This document shows positions 8,869 through 16,504 of a stretch of 64,000 nt of DNA, in pieces. Numbering within the stretch: the first letter of the stretch is position 1; every line of letters begins with the position of its first letter. The notes beneath the pieces are model-generated. The model did no database searches, was not told the DNA's origin, and saw only the letters and a list, made by a program, of their open reading frames with translations. The DNA is taken from the NCBI RefSeq assembly GCF_037997115.1, contig NZ_CP150484.1:6468228-6532227 (forward strand), in the 5' to 3' direction. Source of the stretch: Amycolatopsis coloradensis. GTDB lineage: Bacteria > Actinomycetota > Actinomycetes > Mycobacteriales > Pseudonocardiaceae. The translations under genes and the position numbers were made by a program.

Positions 8869-9362
8869 GAAGGACCCGGGTACTGCTCGCGCTCGCGGCC
8901 GCGACGCTCGTGACGGCCTGCGGCGTCCAGCCGACCGGCGTCGTCCCGGCCGGGCCCGGCCCGTCGATCCGCGCGACCACGGGGACCTACGTTCGCGCCG
9001 GTCTGACGCTGTACTTCGTCTCCGACGGCCGTGTCATCCCGGTGACCCGGCCCACCGAAGGCTTCATCTCCCCCGAAGGCGCGATCACGCTGTTGCTGAA
9101 GGGGCCGACGGAGCGAGAAGCCGCGCAGGGGCTCACGACGTTCGTCCCGCCGGAGATCGGGCGGGTCGAGGTGTATTCGGGCAACCCGACATCCATCGTG
9201 CTGCCGTTCCCCGTCCGCAAATTGTCCAACCAGGCCATCAACCAGCTGATCTGCACGACGATCGCGGCCTCGGCGGACACCGGACGGGCTCCGGTCGCCC
9301 CGGGAGTGAACGTGTCCTCGCCGGACGGGAAGATGTACTTCCAATCCTGCAAAGCGGATTGA
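8865..9362 (+). CDS. Lipoprotein of the AfsQ-like operon, GerMN-like
   Basis: This 165-residue lipoprotein starts at ATG 8865 with GGAAGGAGG upstream. Its signal peptide (RRTRVLLALAAATLVT) ends in lipobox LVTAC, so it should be anchored to the outer face of the membrane. The body (ADxLTLYFV-like strand, TLLLKGPTEREA, LTTFVPPE, VVL strands) resembles the GerMN fold, as in LpqB of the MtrAB system; this is an inference from pattern. It probably modulates the sensor kinase, comparable in logic to CseA with CseBC or LpqB with MtrB. In Streptomyces the afsQ locus instead carries a sigma factor. Confidence 0.8.
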   Translation: MRRTRVLLALAAATLVTACGVQPTGVVPAGPGPSIRATTGTYVRAGLTLYFVSDGRVIPVTRPTEGFISPEGAITLLLKGPTEREAAQGLTTFVPPEIGRVEVYSGNPTSIVLPFPVRKLSNQAINQLICTTIAASADTGRAPVAPGVNVSSPDGKMYFQSCKAD

Positions 9363-9558
9363 ATTCATCACTCACAGTGCTCACATAAAAGCACTTCTTG
9401 TGTCTGTACGGACGTGAGCTCCTTTTGGTTCACCGATCAAGGTAACTGTGGGCGAACACACTCGGGCGTGACATTGCCGTGTCCTTTTCGTAATGTTGCC
9501 CGGAGCTCGCGGCCCCCGACGCGAGTTCCCGTCCCCGAAGTGGTGAGTGATCAGAGAA

Positions 9559-10242
9559 ATGGCCGGCAGACATCGCAAGAACAAGGCTCCGCAGTGGAAG
9601 CTCCCCGCGGGTATCGCGGCAGCGGTCGCCACGGCGCTCCCGGCGTCGATGTGGCTGACCACCGCAGGTACCCCCGACGTCGAAGCGGCCAGTGCCGCGC
9701 TCGCGGTGAAGGCTCCCCCGGCCTCCAGCGTGACGCCCCCGCCGTCGACCAGCAGCACCCCGCCCTCCAGCACAAGCCCTACCCCCTCCACGGCCCCCTC
9801 CCCCGCGACCTCCTCGGCTCCCCCGAAGCCGACGACGTCGACCAAAGCCCCCGCGCCGGTCAAGAAGACCGTGCCCGCCGCGACGGCGTGTTCCACCGAC
9901 CTCGCCGGCACCAAACCGCACGTGGCCCAGGTCGGTAACCACGTCAAGGCGAAGTTCGGCGTCAAGAACGTCGGCGGTGTCGCCGGCCGGGCGAACGCCA
10001 GCGACCACCCCTCCGGCCTCGCGCTGGACTTCATGGTGGACACCGCCACCGGCAACGCCATCGCCGAGTACCTCCTGGCCAACCAGAAGGACTTCGGTGT
10101 CACCTACGTCATCTGGCGTCAGCGCTACAACGACGGCAGCGGCTGGGACACCATGGAGGACCGCGGCGGCGCGACCGCCAACCACATGGACCACGTCCAC
10201 GTCTCCTTCGCCAAGAGCGCGAAGGTGAACGTCAGCTGCTAA
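9559..10242 (+). CDS. Secreted or anchored protein with Pro/Thr linker and M15-like C-terminal domain
   Basis: This 227-residue protein has an N-terminal hydrophobic segment after a basic start (AGRHRKNK), a ~55-residue low-complexity Pro/Ser/Thr linker (residues ~55-115), and a ~110-residue C-terminal domain with HPSGLALDF and MDHVHVSF. The spacing of HxxG, D and HxH resembles the zinc site of M15 D-Ala-D-Ala peptidases and the ARB_07466-type domain of Actinobacteria, so a cell-wall hydrolase or wall-binding role is likely. GTG 9547 is an alternative in-frame start. The stop overlaps the rnhA stop by two bases. I found no c-di-AMP riboswitch signature in the 196-base leader. Confidence 0.75.
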   Translation: MAGRHRKNKAPQWKLPAGIAAAVATALPASMWLTTAGTPDVEAASAALAVKAPPASSVTPPPSTSSTPPSSTSPTPSTAPSPATSSAPPKPTTSTKAPAPVKKTVPAATACSTDLAGTKPHVAQVGNHVKAKFGVKNVGGVAGRANASDHPSGLALDFMVDTATGNAIAEYLLANQKDFGVTYVIWRQRYNDGSGWDTMEDRGGATANHMDHVHVSFAKSAKVNVSC

Positions 10243-10721
10243 CGATTCCGGGCGGGCCGCTCGCCGGGCTGGATCACCGGTCGTCCGACGACCTCTTCCA
10301 CGCCTTTGACGGCGAGCCGGTCCGCCCGCTCGTTCTCCGGATGCCCGGCGTGGCCCTTGACCCAATGCCATTCGACGTCGTGCCGTGAGGCGGCTTCGTC
10401 GAGACGGCGCCACAGGTCGGCGTTCTTGACCGGTGTCTTGGCCGAGGTCATCCAGCCGTTGTTCTTCCAATTCCGCACCCAGCTGGTGATGCCGTTCCGG
10501 ACGTAGGTGCTGTCGGTGTAGATGTCGACGGTGACCCGGCGCTTCAGGCTTTCCAGCGCCTCGATGGGCGCGGTCAATTCCATCCGGTTGTTCGTGGTCG
10601 GCCCGGGATCCCCGCCGTAGATCTCCTTCTCGACGGTGCCGTACCGCAGCACCGCGCCCCAGCCGCCGGGACCGGGATTCCCGCTGCACGCGCCATCGGT
10701 GTAGATCTCGACTTCCGCCAC
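10239..10721 (-). CDS. rnhA: Ribonuclease HI
   Basis: This 160-residue enzyme degrades the RNA strand of RNA-DNA hybrids such as R-loops and lagging-strand primers. All catalytic residues are visible: Asp in YTDGAC (~9), Glu in RMELTA (~47), Asp in YTDSTYV (~69), His in [13 protein letters not shown] and the terminal Asp. Length is that of classic stand-alone RNase HI. The stop overlaps convergently with the secreted M15-like protein. It is followed within 22 bases (in the opposite reading sense) by the dinB stop on the same strand, so dinB and rnhA could be cotranscribed. Confidence 0.96.
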   Translation of the reverse strand: MAEVEIYTDGACSGNPGPGGWGAVLRYGTVEKEIYGGDPGPTTNNRMELTAPIEALESLKRRVTVDIYTDSTYVRNGITSWVRNWKNNGWMTSAKTPVKNADLWRRLDEAASRHDVEWHWVKGHAGHPENERADRLAVKGVEEVVGRPVIQPGERPARNR

Positions 10722-10742
10722 CGGGACACCCTAGCGACGGGT

Positions 10743-11933
10743 TCAGTCCGGCAGCAGCGGCACCCACGGCCGCTCGGCCTGCCCGAGATGCACCGCACGC
10801 GTGATGGATTTCGACCCGAACCGGTCCCGGACGGTGTCGAGCGTCGAATCGAGCGCGTCCCTCGGCTTCGCCCCGAACGGCAAGGCCAGCTGGATCGCGT
10901 CGTCCTTCGACAGATTCGTGAGCGCGAGCCCGATCAGCGTGAGCCCGCGTTCGTCGATCAGCGGTCTCGCCGCCGCGAGCAGGTCACGGGCCGCCGCGAC
11001 GATCGCGCCGGTCTGTTCCGTCGCCTCCATGAGGGTGTGCGAACGCGTCGCCTTCGTGAAGTCGGCGAACCGCATCCGCAGCACGACGGTGCGGCACACC
11101 CGGTGCGCCGCCCGCAGACGACGGGCGAGGCGATCGGCAAGGGTCAGCAGCATCGCGTCGAGTTCGGCGGGTGACCGCGGCCTGCTCCCGAGCGCGTGCT
11201 GCGCCCCGATCGACCGGCGGCGACGGCCCGTCTGCACGCGGCGAGGGTCGTCGTTGTGGGACAGGGCGTGCAGATGGGCCCCGACGCCGCGGCCGAGCAT
11301 CCGGACGAGTTCCTTCTCCCCGAACCCCTCCATCTGCCCGACCGTCGTCACGCCGCGCTCGCGGAGCTTCCGCGCCGTCACCTTGCCGACACCCCACAGC
11401 CGCTCGACCGGAAGCGGGTGCAGGAACTCCAGCTCCTTGTCGTGCGGCACGACGAGGAGGCCGTCGGGTTTCGCGACGCCGCTGGCCACCTTCGCGAGGA
11501 ACTTCGTCCTGGCAACGCCCACGGTGATCGGCAGGCCGACCTGCTCCAGGACGTCCTTGCGCAGCTTCGCCGCGATCCGGCTCGGAGTACCCGCGATCTT
11601 CAGCAGCCCGCCGACGTCGAGGAAGGCCTCGTCGATCGAGATGCCTTCCACGAGCGGCGTCGTGTTGCCGAAGACCTCGAAGACCGCCTTGCTCGCCGCC
11701 GAATACACGTGCATCCGGGGCGGAACCACGATCGCGTCCGGGCACAACCGCCGCGCCTGGCCGCCGCCCATCGCCGTGCGGACACCGAACGCCTTGGCCT
11801 CGTAACTGGCCGCCAGCACCACACCGCCGCCGACGATGACCGGCCGCCCGCGCAGCTTGGGGTCGTCACGCTGCTCGACCGACGCGTAGAACGAGTCCAG
11901 GTCGGCATGCAGGATGGAACCCTCGGTCGTCAT
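10743..11933 (-). CDS. dinB: DNA polymerase IV (Y family)
   Basis: This 396-residue translesion polymerase shows the Y-family catalytic motifs HADLDSFYASVE and GISIDEAFLD, a helix-hairpin-helix region (RLWGVGKVTARKLRERG) and a little-finger domain. A C-terminal QLALPF matches the beta-clamp binding motif QLxLPF. It bypasses damaged template with low fidelity. The frame is open to 12017, but ATG 11933 is the natural start, one base downstream of a LexA-type operator. There is no ribosome binding site, which suggests leaderless translation. Expression should be SOS induced. Confidence 0.95.
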   Translation of the reverse strand: MTTEGSILHADLDSFYASVEQRDDPKLRGRPVIVGGGVVLAASYEAKAFGVRTAMGGGQARRLCPDAIVVPPRMHVYSAASKAVFEVFGNTTPLVEGISIDEAFLDVGGLLKIAGTPSRIAAKLRKDVLEQVGLPITVGVARTKFLAKVASGVAKPDGLLVVPHDKELEFLHPLPVERLWGVGKVTARKLRERGVTTVGQMEGFGEKELVRMLGRGVGAHLHALSHNDDPRRVQTGRRRRSIGAQHALGSRPRSPAELDAMLLTLADRLARRLRAAHRVCRTVVLRMRFADFTKATRSHTLMEATEQTGAIVAAARDLLAAARPLIDERGLTLIGLALTNLSKDDAIQLALPFGAKPRDALDSTLDTVRDRFGSKSITRAVHLGQAERPWVPLLPD

Positions 11934-11934
11934 A

Positions 11935-11946
11935 GAACATATGTTC
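11935..11946. promoter_or_regulatory. LexA (SOS) box at the dinB start
   Basis: GAACATATGTTC is a perfect 12-bp palindrome. Read on the dinB strand it is CGAACATATGTTC, matching the actinobacterial SOS box core CGAAC-N4-GTTCG except for the last base. Its edge is one base from the dinB ATG, so LexA would cover the promoter and transcription start. The divergent gene at 12018 begins 72 bases away and might be affected too. Confidence 0.8.
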
Positions 11947-12017
11947 GCATCAAACGGCCCAGCGACCAAGCGCCCCGCTAACCTGGCCCTGGTCGACGTA
12001 GTGAAAAAGGGGGCCAC

Positions 12018-12794
12018 ATGCGGCGACTCTCACCAGGGGCGACAGCGGCGGCCGCGGGAGTGGCCGCCCTGACCTCGATCGCGGCCGGCGTGGTGGGAAA
12101 CCTGGCGACCGACACCGTCGGTGAGATCAGCGCCGGATGGAAACCGGTCATCTGGACGGGGCTCGGCCTCTTGGCGGCCGCACTGACGTTCTCGGCGATC
12201 CAGAACGCCTTGAGATCCGCGCGCGATCCGGCGTCCGCCACCGATGTCCCGGACGCCGGATCGGCCGAGCACGGCGAACACGATCGCCGGGCGAGGCCGT
12301 GGCAGGTCAAGGCGGTGCTGACGGTTTGGGCCCTGATCGCCATCGCCGGTATTGCCGGTGCCGCGCTCGCGTTCACCTCGCCTGGTTTCTTGGACATCGG
12401 CACGCTCTACCTCACGTCCTTCCAGCTCGAACGCAATTCGAGAGGCGGCTGGGAGATCACTCCTCCCGCAGGCATCGCGTTGGGCATCGTGGTCTTCGCG
12501 TGGAGCATCCCCCCGTTCCTCGCTGGTGCGCACGCCTACCGCGCCGTTCCTGCTTCCGTCGGCGAAACCACTCGCACACTCGCCGCGTGCGTCGCTTTCG
12601 TCTTCGCCGGCTGGTCCGTCTTCTCCGGAACACTCGCCTGCATGGCGGCGCTCCGGCAACTGGTGTCGCCGGGTGTTGCCATTTACGTGGCACTGATCGG
12701 TCTCCTGGCCGTGATCTTCACCGCGTGGGGTTGGGCCAAGGAAGCGGAAACGCTCAGTCGAACGGCGGCCCAGAACAGGAAACCCGGTGCTTGA
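12018..12794 (+). CDS. Integral membrane protein of unknown function
   Basis: This 258-residue protein has about five or six hydrophobic segments (residues ~8-28, 40-60, 100-125, 150-170, 185-215, 222-242) separated by a charged loop rich in Asp and Glu around residues 65-95. The start is ATG 12018 after AAAAAGGGGG. I recognise no domain. It is divergent from dinB, with 84 bases between starts, and its 3' end overlaps the convergent monooxygenase gene by 41 bases. Proximity to the SOS box raises the possibility of damage-linked expression, but this is inference. Confidence 0.7.
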   Translation: MRRLSPGATAAAAGVAALTSIAAGVVGNLATDTVGEISAGWKPVIWTGLGLLAAALTFSAIQNALRSARDPASATDVPDAGSAEHGEHDRRARPWQVKAVLTVWALIAIAGIAGAALAFTSPGFLDIGTLYLTSFQLERNSRGGWEITPPAGIALGIVVFAWSIPPFLAGAHAYRAVPASVGETTRTLAACVAFVFAGWSVFSGTLACMAALRQLVSPGVAIYVALIGLLAVIFTAWGWAKEAETLSRTAAQNRKPGA

Positions 12795-13047
12795 AGATCT
12801 CTCCGTCCCGGATCTCGGCGGAGTACGTCGGCCTCGGCGAGATCGCGCGCCAGGCGTTCAGCACCTCCTCCGACTCCCAGTACTCGAAGATGTTCACCCG
12901 GCCCGGCTCGATCGTGTCCGCCGAGATCACCACGTCGAGACACCCGGGGTGGGCCCGCGCCTTCTCGACGATCACCTGGTGCCCGGCCACGTACCGGTCC
13001 CGTTCCTCCGGGTCGACGTACACCTTGCCCGCCACGATCACGGTCAT
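12754..13047 (-). CDS. ABM-family monooxygenase-like protein
   Basis: This 97-residue protein begins MTVIVAGKVYVDPEERDRYV and continues with HPGCLDVVISADTIEPGRVNIFEYWESEEVLNAW, the pattern of the antibiotic biosynthesis monooxygenase ferredoxin-like fold (YgiN-type putative quinol monooxygenases). Such proteins act as small cofactor-free dimeric oxygenases, though many have unknown substrates. Its last 41 bases overlap the 3' end of the convergent membrane protein gene. The DUF6010 gene lies 25 bases upstream on the same strand and may be cotranscribed. Confidence 0.8.
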   Translation of the reverse strand: MTVIVAGKVYVDPEERDRYVAGHQVIVEKARAHPGCLDVVISADTIEPGRVNIFEYWESEEVLNAWRAISPRPTYSAEIRDGEIFKHRVSCSGPPFD

Positions 13048-13072
13048 CTAGCTATCCCTTCGTCCGGTCGGT

Positions 13073-13492
13073 TCACCCCACCGACGAACGCGGACGCCGG
13101 GAACCGACACGGGCGCGGACGAAATCCGTCACCGATCGTCCGCCGGCGAAACACCAGATCGCGATCACCGGGTCGCAGATCGCGCAGCCGAACGACGAAT
13201 GCTCGGCGAACGGGATGATCGGGGCGCCCTTGAGGTGGTGGACGACGTCCCAGCCGGTGTGCAGCAGCCAGGCGATGCCGATGAACGTCCAGGATTCGAG
13301 GCCGAGGTAAGCCACATAGGTCACGAGCGCGGTGAACGCGAACTCCCAGATCCCGAAGCCGCCACCGCTCAGATAGGCGGCGCCCGCCCCCGCCACCATG
13401 ACCGCGTTGAAGCGGCGGCGGTGCGGTTCGTGGATCAGCGACATCAGCACGACGTAGACGAGGCCGACGAGAATCGGCGCGATGATCATCAT
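13073..13492 (-). CDS. DUF6010-like integral membrane protein
   Basis: This 139-residue protein has four hydrophobic segments and the conserved features of DUF6010 as I recall them: an early IHEPHRRRFN loop, LLHTGWDVVHH with paired His residues, and a CAICDP motif after SSFG near the end. Function is unknown; the conserved His and Cys suggest metal or cofactor contact. Alternative starts MM at 13492 and 13489 differ by one residue. It is divergent from the GlxA-type regulator at 13585. Confidence 0.7.
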   Translation of the reverse strand: MMIIAPILVGLVYVVLMSLIHEPHRRRFNAVMVAGAGAAYLSGGGFGIWEFAFTALVTYVAYLGLESWTFIGIAWLLHTGWDVVHHLKGAPIIPFAEHSSFGCAICDPVIAIWCFAGGRSVTDFVRARVGSRRPRSSVG

Positions 13493-13584
13493 GGCTCGAC
13501 GCTAGAACCGGCCGGGGTCCGCTCCCAGTGGCGTGAACGACGCCTTCCAACGGGATCTCGCCATCGGGTGGGTACGGTGCGGTC

Positions 13585-14523
13585 ATGCACACCGTCGCGG
13601 TCCTCGCCCTGGACAAGGTGATCCCGTTCGACCTCTCGACGCCGATCGAGGTCTTCACCCGGACCCGGCTCGCCGACGGCAGCGCCGGTTACCGGCTGCT
13701 CGTCTGCGCCGAACACCCGGACGTCGACGCCGGGCACTTCACCTTGCGCGCGCCGTGGGGACTGGAGGCGCTGCGCGAGGCCGACACGATCATCGTCCCC
13801 GGCACCGCGGATCCGACCGGACCGTTGCCGGAAACCGTCCGCGACGCGCTCACGTCGGCCGCCGCGAGAGGCAAGCGGATCGCCTCGATCTGTTCCGGCA
13901 CCTTCGTTCTCGCCGCCGCGGGCCTGCTCGACGGCCTCCGCGCCACCACGCACTGGGTCGCCGCCGAAGCGCTGGCCGCGGCGTACCCCGGAATCGAGGT
14001 CGACCCGGACGTACTCTATGTCGACAACGGGCAGATCTTGACGTCCGCGGGCGCCGCCGCCGGCCTGGATCTGTGCCTGCACCTGATCCGGCGGGACCAC
14101 GGCTCCGCGATCGCCGCCGACGCGGCCCGCCTTTCGGTCATGGCGCTGGAACGTGAGGGCGGGCAGGCGCAGTTCATCGCGTTGCGGCATCCGCCCGCTC
14201 CCCGCGGCGCGGCCTTGGAACCCACGCTCCTCTGGATGCAGGAGAATCTCGCGCGCGAACTCACCTTGGCCGACATCGCCACACGCGCCGGGATGAGCAC
14301 GCGCACGTTGATCCGCCACTTCCGCGAGCAGACCGGGACGACACCATTGCAGTGGCTGCACCGGGCGAGAGTCCGGCAGGCGCAGCATCTGCTGGAGACC
14401 ACTCAGTACGCCGTCGAACGAATTGGCGCCGAAGTCGGTTTCGGTTCGCCCACGGCGTTCCGCGACCGGTTCAAGCGCATGACGGGCGTCAGCCCCGGCA
14501 CCTATCGACGCGCTTTCCGTTAA
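13585..14523 (+). CDS. GlxA-family AraC transcriptional regulator
   Basis: This 312-residue regulator has an N-terminal DJ-1/PfpI-like domain (residues ~3-175, with SICSGTFVLAAAGLLDG at the position of the nucleophile elbow, Cys retained) and a C-terminal AraC double helix-turn-helix (LADIATRAGMSTRTLIRHF, then IGAEVGFGSPTAFRDRFKRMTG). GlxA-type proteins sense small molecules and commonly act as activators; some control catabolism or morphological development in actinomycetes. The stop overlaps the convergent gene at 14520 by four bases. The divergent DUF6010 and ABM genes are plausible targets. Confidence 0.92.
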   Translation: MHTVAVLALDKVIPFDLSTPIEVFTRTRLADGSAGYRLLVCAEHPDVDAGHFTLRAPWGLEALREADTIIVPGTADPTGPLPETVRDALTSAAARGKRIASICSGTFVLAAAGLLDGLRATTHWVAAEALAAAYPGIEVDPDVLYVDNGQILTSAGAAAGLDLCLHLIRRDHGSAIAADAARLSVMALEREGGQAQFIALRHPPAPRGAALEPTLLWMQENLARELTLADIATRAGMSTRTLIRHFREQTGTTPLQWLHRARVRQAQHLLETTQYAVERIGAEVGFGSPTAFRDRFKRMTGVSPGTYRRAFR

Positions 14524-14810
14524 GCGGCGCGGGCCAGAGCGGTGTCCGAGGCCCGCGCCCGGGCCTGTTCCGCGAATCGCTTCCGGGCGGCGACGACTCT
14601 GAGCCAGCGTTCCGAGCGCTCGGCGTCCAGATCGGAGGTGGCGCGGGCGAGCACTTCGGCGGCGCGTGCGGCGGAATCGATCTCGGCGGCGGCGCCGAGG
14701 TAGTCGCCCACGTCGATCAGCTTGTAGGCGTGACGCATCTCGGTCTGCGCGGTCGAGTAGATGGCGTAGGCGGCGAGGTTGTTCGCCAGCGGGCCCAGTG
14801 AATGCGACAT
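14520..14810 (-). CDS. Small helical protein of unknown function
   Basis: This 96-residue protein is almost entirely helix-forming, Ala-rich and charged (SAARAAEVLARATSDLDAERSERWLRVV), with no signal peptide or membrane segment and no Cys. I do not recognise a family. ATG 14810 is preceded by AAGGAACGGAGA on its own strand, a reasonable ribosome binding site. It is divergent from the MFS exporter at 14929 and its stop overlaps that of the AraC regulator. Confidence 0.65.
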   Translation of the reverse strand: MSHSLGPLANNLAAYAIYSTAQTEMRHAYKLIDVGDYLGAAAEIDSAARAAEVLARATSDLDAERSERWLRVVAARKRFAEQARARASDTALARAA

Positions 14811-14928
14811 CGGATTCTCCGTTCCTTCTCTTACTCACACGTCGAACGGGCACGCATCGGTTCGACACGGCGGACGGATTTTTCTCGAGGGTTGCGCCGG
14901 GTGGCCGATTCACGACAGCCTGAAGCGC

Positions 14929-16188
14929 ATGCCAGCCCGAGCGGCGTCGTTCCGCAGTGTTTTCGCGGTCGCCGGATTCCGCCGGATCTGGCTCGCGCAT
15001 CTGCTCTCGGTCGCCGGCGACCAGCTGGCCAGGGTCGCGCTCACGGTGCTGGTGTTCGACCGGACGTCGTCGGCAGGGTGGGCCTCGGCGGCGTACGCGC
15101 TGACCTTCGTGCCCGATCTCCTCGGTGGCGCGCTGGGCGGCATCGCGGACCGGTTCTCACGACGCACCGTGATGGTGGTGACCGACGTCGGCCGCGCCGT
15201 CCTGATCGCGCTGATGGCAGTGCCCGGGCTCCCGCTGCCCGTCGCGGCCGCGCTGTTGTTCCTCGTGCAGCTCATGGCCGGGCCGTTCCACGCGGCCCGG
15301 CAGGCGATGCTGCCGGATCTGCTCGATCCGGACCGGCTGGTCGTCGGCCAGGCCGTCATTTCGTCCACGTACCAGGCCGGGCTCGTGGTGGGCTTCGGCG
15401 CGGGGGCCGCCGTCGTCACCGGCCTCGGCGTGCCGGGCGCGCTGCTGATCGACGCGGGAACGTTCGCGCTGTCGGCGCTCATGCTCCGCTTCGGGCTCGA
15501 ACGATTCCCACCCTCGGCACCCGCCCACCACGAACGCCCGTCCCTGATCGCGGGCTGCCGTCTGGTGGCACGCGACCGCAAGCTGCGCTGGCTGCTGCTC
15601 ATCGCCTGCTGCTGCGGTTTCTACGTCGTGCCCGAGGGCCTCGCCGTCCCGGTGGCCGCCGAACTGGGCGGCGCGGGCGCGTTGCCGTGGTTGCTGGCCG
15701 CGAACCCGGTCGGTTCGGTGCTCGGCGGCATCCTGCTGAGCCGCGTCCCGCGCGAGCGGCAGATCCGGGTGCTGGGCGCGCTGGCGGTGGCGAGCAGCCT
15801 GGTGCTGATCCCGACCGGCTGGGCTCCGGGCCTGGTCACCATCGTCGTGCTGTGGACGATCTCGGGTGTGTTCTCCGCGCACGACATGATCACGCAGACG
15901 CAGTACAGCCTGGCCGCGCCGCCTGCCCATCGCGGTCAGGTGATCGGGGTCGCGATCGCGGCGTTGCGGGCGGCTCAGGCGGCGGGGATCGCGGCGGCTG
16001 GGCTGCTGGCCCAGGTCGTCGCGCCGACCACCGTGGTCACCGTCGCGGCGGCCGCGGGTGTGGTGGTCGCCGCTGTCGCCGGGGTGGGCTGGTCACGGGC
16101 GGTGTCGTCCCGCCGCGGCCTGGCGGAATCCGAAGATCCCGTGGGGCCGGTCGGCGGGACGACACCCGTTGGCGAGCACGGTTCCTGA
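14929..16188 (+). CDS. MFS transporter, enterobactin-exporter-like type
   Basis: This 419-residue, 12-segment MFS protein begins with FRRIWLAHLLSVAGDQLARVAL and contains the loop 2-3 motif GGIADRFSRRTVMVVTDVGRA, typical of MFS_3 (EntS-like) exporters. It likely exports a small hydrophobic compound or siderophore, but the substrate cannot be inferred. The frame is open upstream to 14779, but ATG 14929 is the first start fitting the family N-terminus. The 3' end faces the DNNW micro-ORF array across five bases. Confidence 0.88.
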   Translation: MPARAASFRSVFAVAGFRRIWLAHLLSVAGDQLARVALTVLVFDRTSSAGWASAAYALTFVPDLLGGALGGIADRFSRRTVMVVTDVGRAVLIALMAVPGLPLPVAAALLFLVQLMAGPFHAARQAMLPDLLDPDRLVVGQAVISSTYQAGLVVGFGAGAAVVTGLGVPGALLIDAGTFALSALMLRFGLERFPPSAPAHHERPSLIAGCRLVARDRKLRWLLLIACCCGFYVVPEGLAVPVAAELGGAGALPWLLAANPVGSVLGGILLSRVPRERQIRVLGALAVASSLVLIPTGWAPGLVTIVVLWTISGVFSAHDMITQTQYSLAAPPAHRGQVIGVAIAALRAAQAAGIAAAGLLAQVVAPTTVVTVAAAAGVVVAAVAGVGWSRAVSSRRGLAESEDPVGPVGGTTPVGEHGS

Positions 16189-16192
16189 CACA

Positions 16193-16240
16193 TCACGTCC
16201 AGTTGTTGTCACGACGGGTCGTCCAGTTATTGTCACGCAC
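16193..16240 (-). CDS. DNNW micro-ORF 3 (15 residues, duplicated core)
   Basis: GTG 16240 opens the frame MRDNNWTTRRDNNWT and ends at TGA 16195-16193. It is preceded by AAGGGAGGTGAACGTA, a near-perfect ribosome binding site with six-base spacing. The core RDNNWT occurs twice, so this unit looks like a fusion or duplication of micro-ORF 2. One Asn codon is AAT where the others are AAC, a synonymous change. It is the last of three tandem units on the minus strand and converges on the MFS stop at 16188. Function is unknown; a secreted signal, tiny RiPP precursor or leader peptide are possibilities. Confidence 0.55.
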   Translation of the reverse strand: MRDNNWTTRRDNNWT

Positions 16241-16287
16241 TACGTTCACCTCCCTTCGCGAAGCCGCGCGCTCGTGGGCGAGATCAC

Positions 16288-16311
16288 TCACGTCCAGTTG
16301 TTGTCACGCAT
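16288..16311 (-). CDS. DNNW micro-ORF 2 (MRDNNWT)
   Basis: ATG 16311 opens MRDNNWT and ends at TGA 16290-16288. The leader GAGGGAGGTGAACGAC gives GGGAGGTG six bases before the ATG, nearly identical to the leaders of the two neighbouring units. The sequence between this stop and the next ribosome binding site is unrelated to the corresponding spacer of unit 1. A GTG directly follows the TGA, allowing possible reinitiation. I recognise no named family. Confidence 0.55.
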   Translation of the reverse strand: MRDNNWT

Positions 16312-16354
16312 GTCGTTCACCTCCCTCGAAATAGCGATCTATCCGGCAAAACAC

Positions 16355-16375
16355 TCACCAGTTGTTGTCCTGCAT
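16355..16375 (-). CDS. DNNW micro-ORF 1 (MQDNNW)
   Basis: ATG 16375 opens MQDNNW and ends at TGA 16357-16355. It is preceded by GAGGGAGGTGCACCG. It is the promoter-proximal unit of the array; the promoter should lie between 16390 and 16505, where the divergent diguanylate cyclase starts. Compared with units 2 and 3 it has Gln for Arg at position 2 and lacks the final Thr, while DNNW is invariant. Confidence 0.5.
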   Translation of the reverse strand: MQDNNW

Positions 16376-16504
16376 CGGTGCACCTCCCTCGTTTCGGTTG
16401 GGCTGTCCGGGGGAATTCGGCGCCGCCGGTCCTATCGTCCGGACAACGAGGGTCGTCGCCGTCCCGGTTCGATTACGGTGTAGATCACCGACGGAAGAGG
16501 GTGC

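Noticed and set aside
9363-9558. c-di-AMP (ydaO-type) riboswitch upstream of the secreted M15-like protein
   Set aside because: Such genes often have this riboswitch in actinomycetes, but I could not find its conserved core in the leader.
16193-16390. Trp attenuator reading of the DNNW micro-ORFs
   Set aside because: Each unit has one Trp codon (two in the third), no terminator/antiterminator pair follows, and no tryptophan gene lies downstream; the next gene is convergent.
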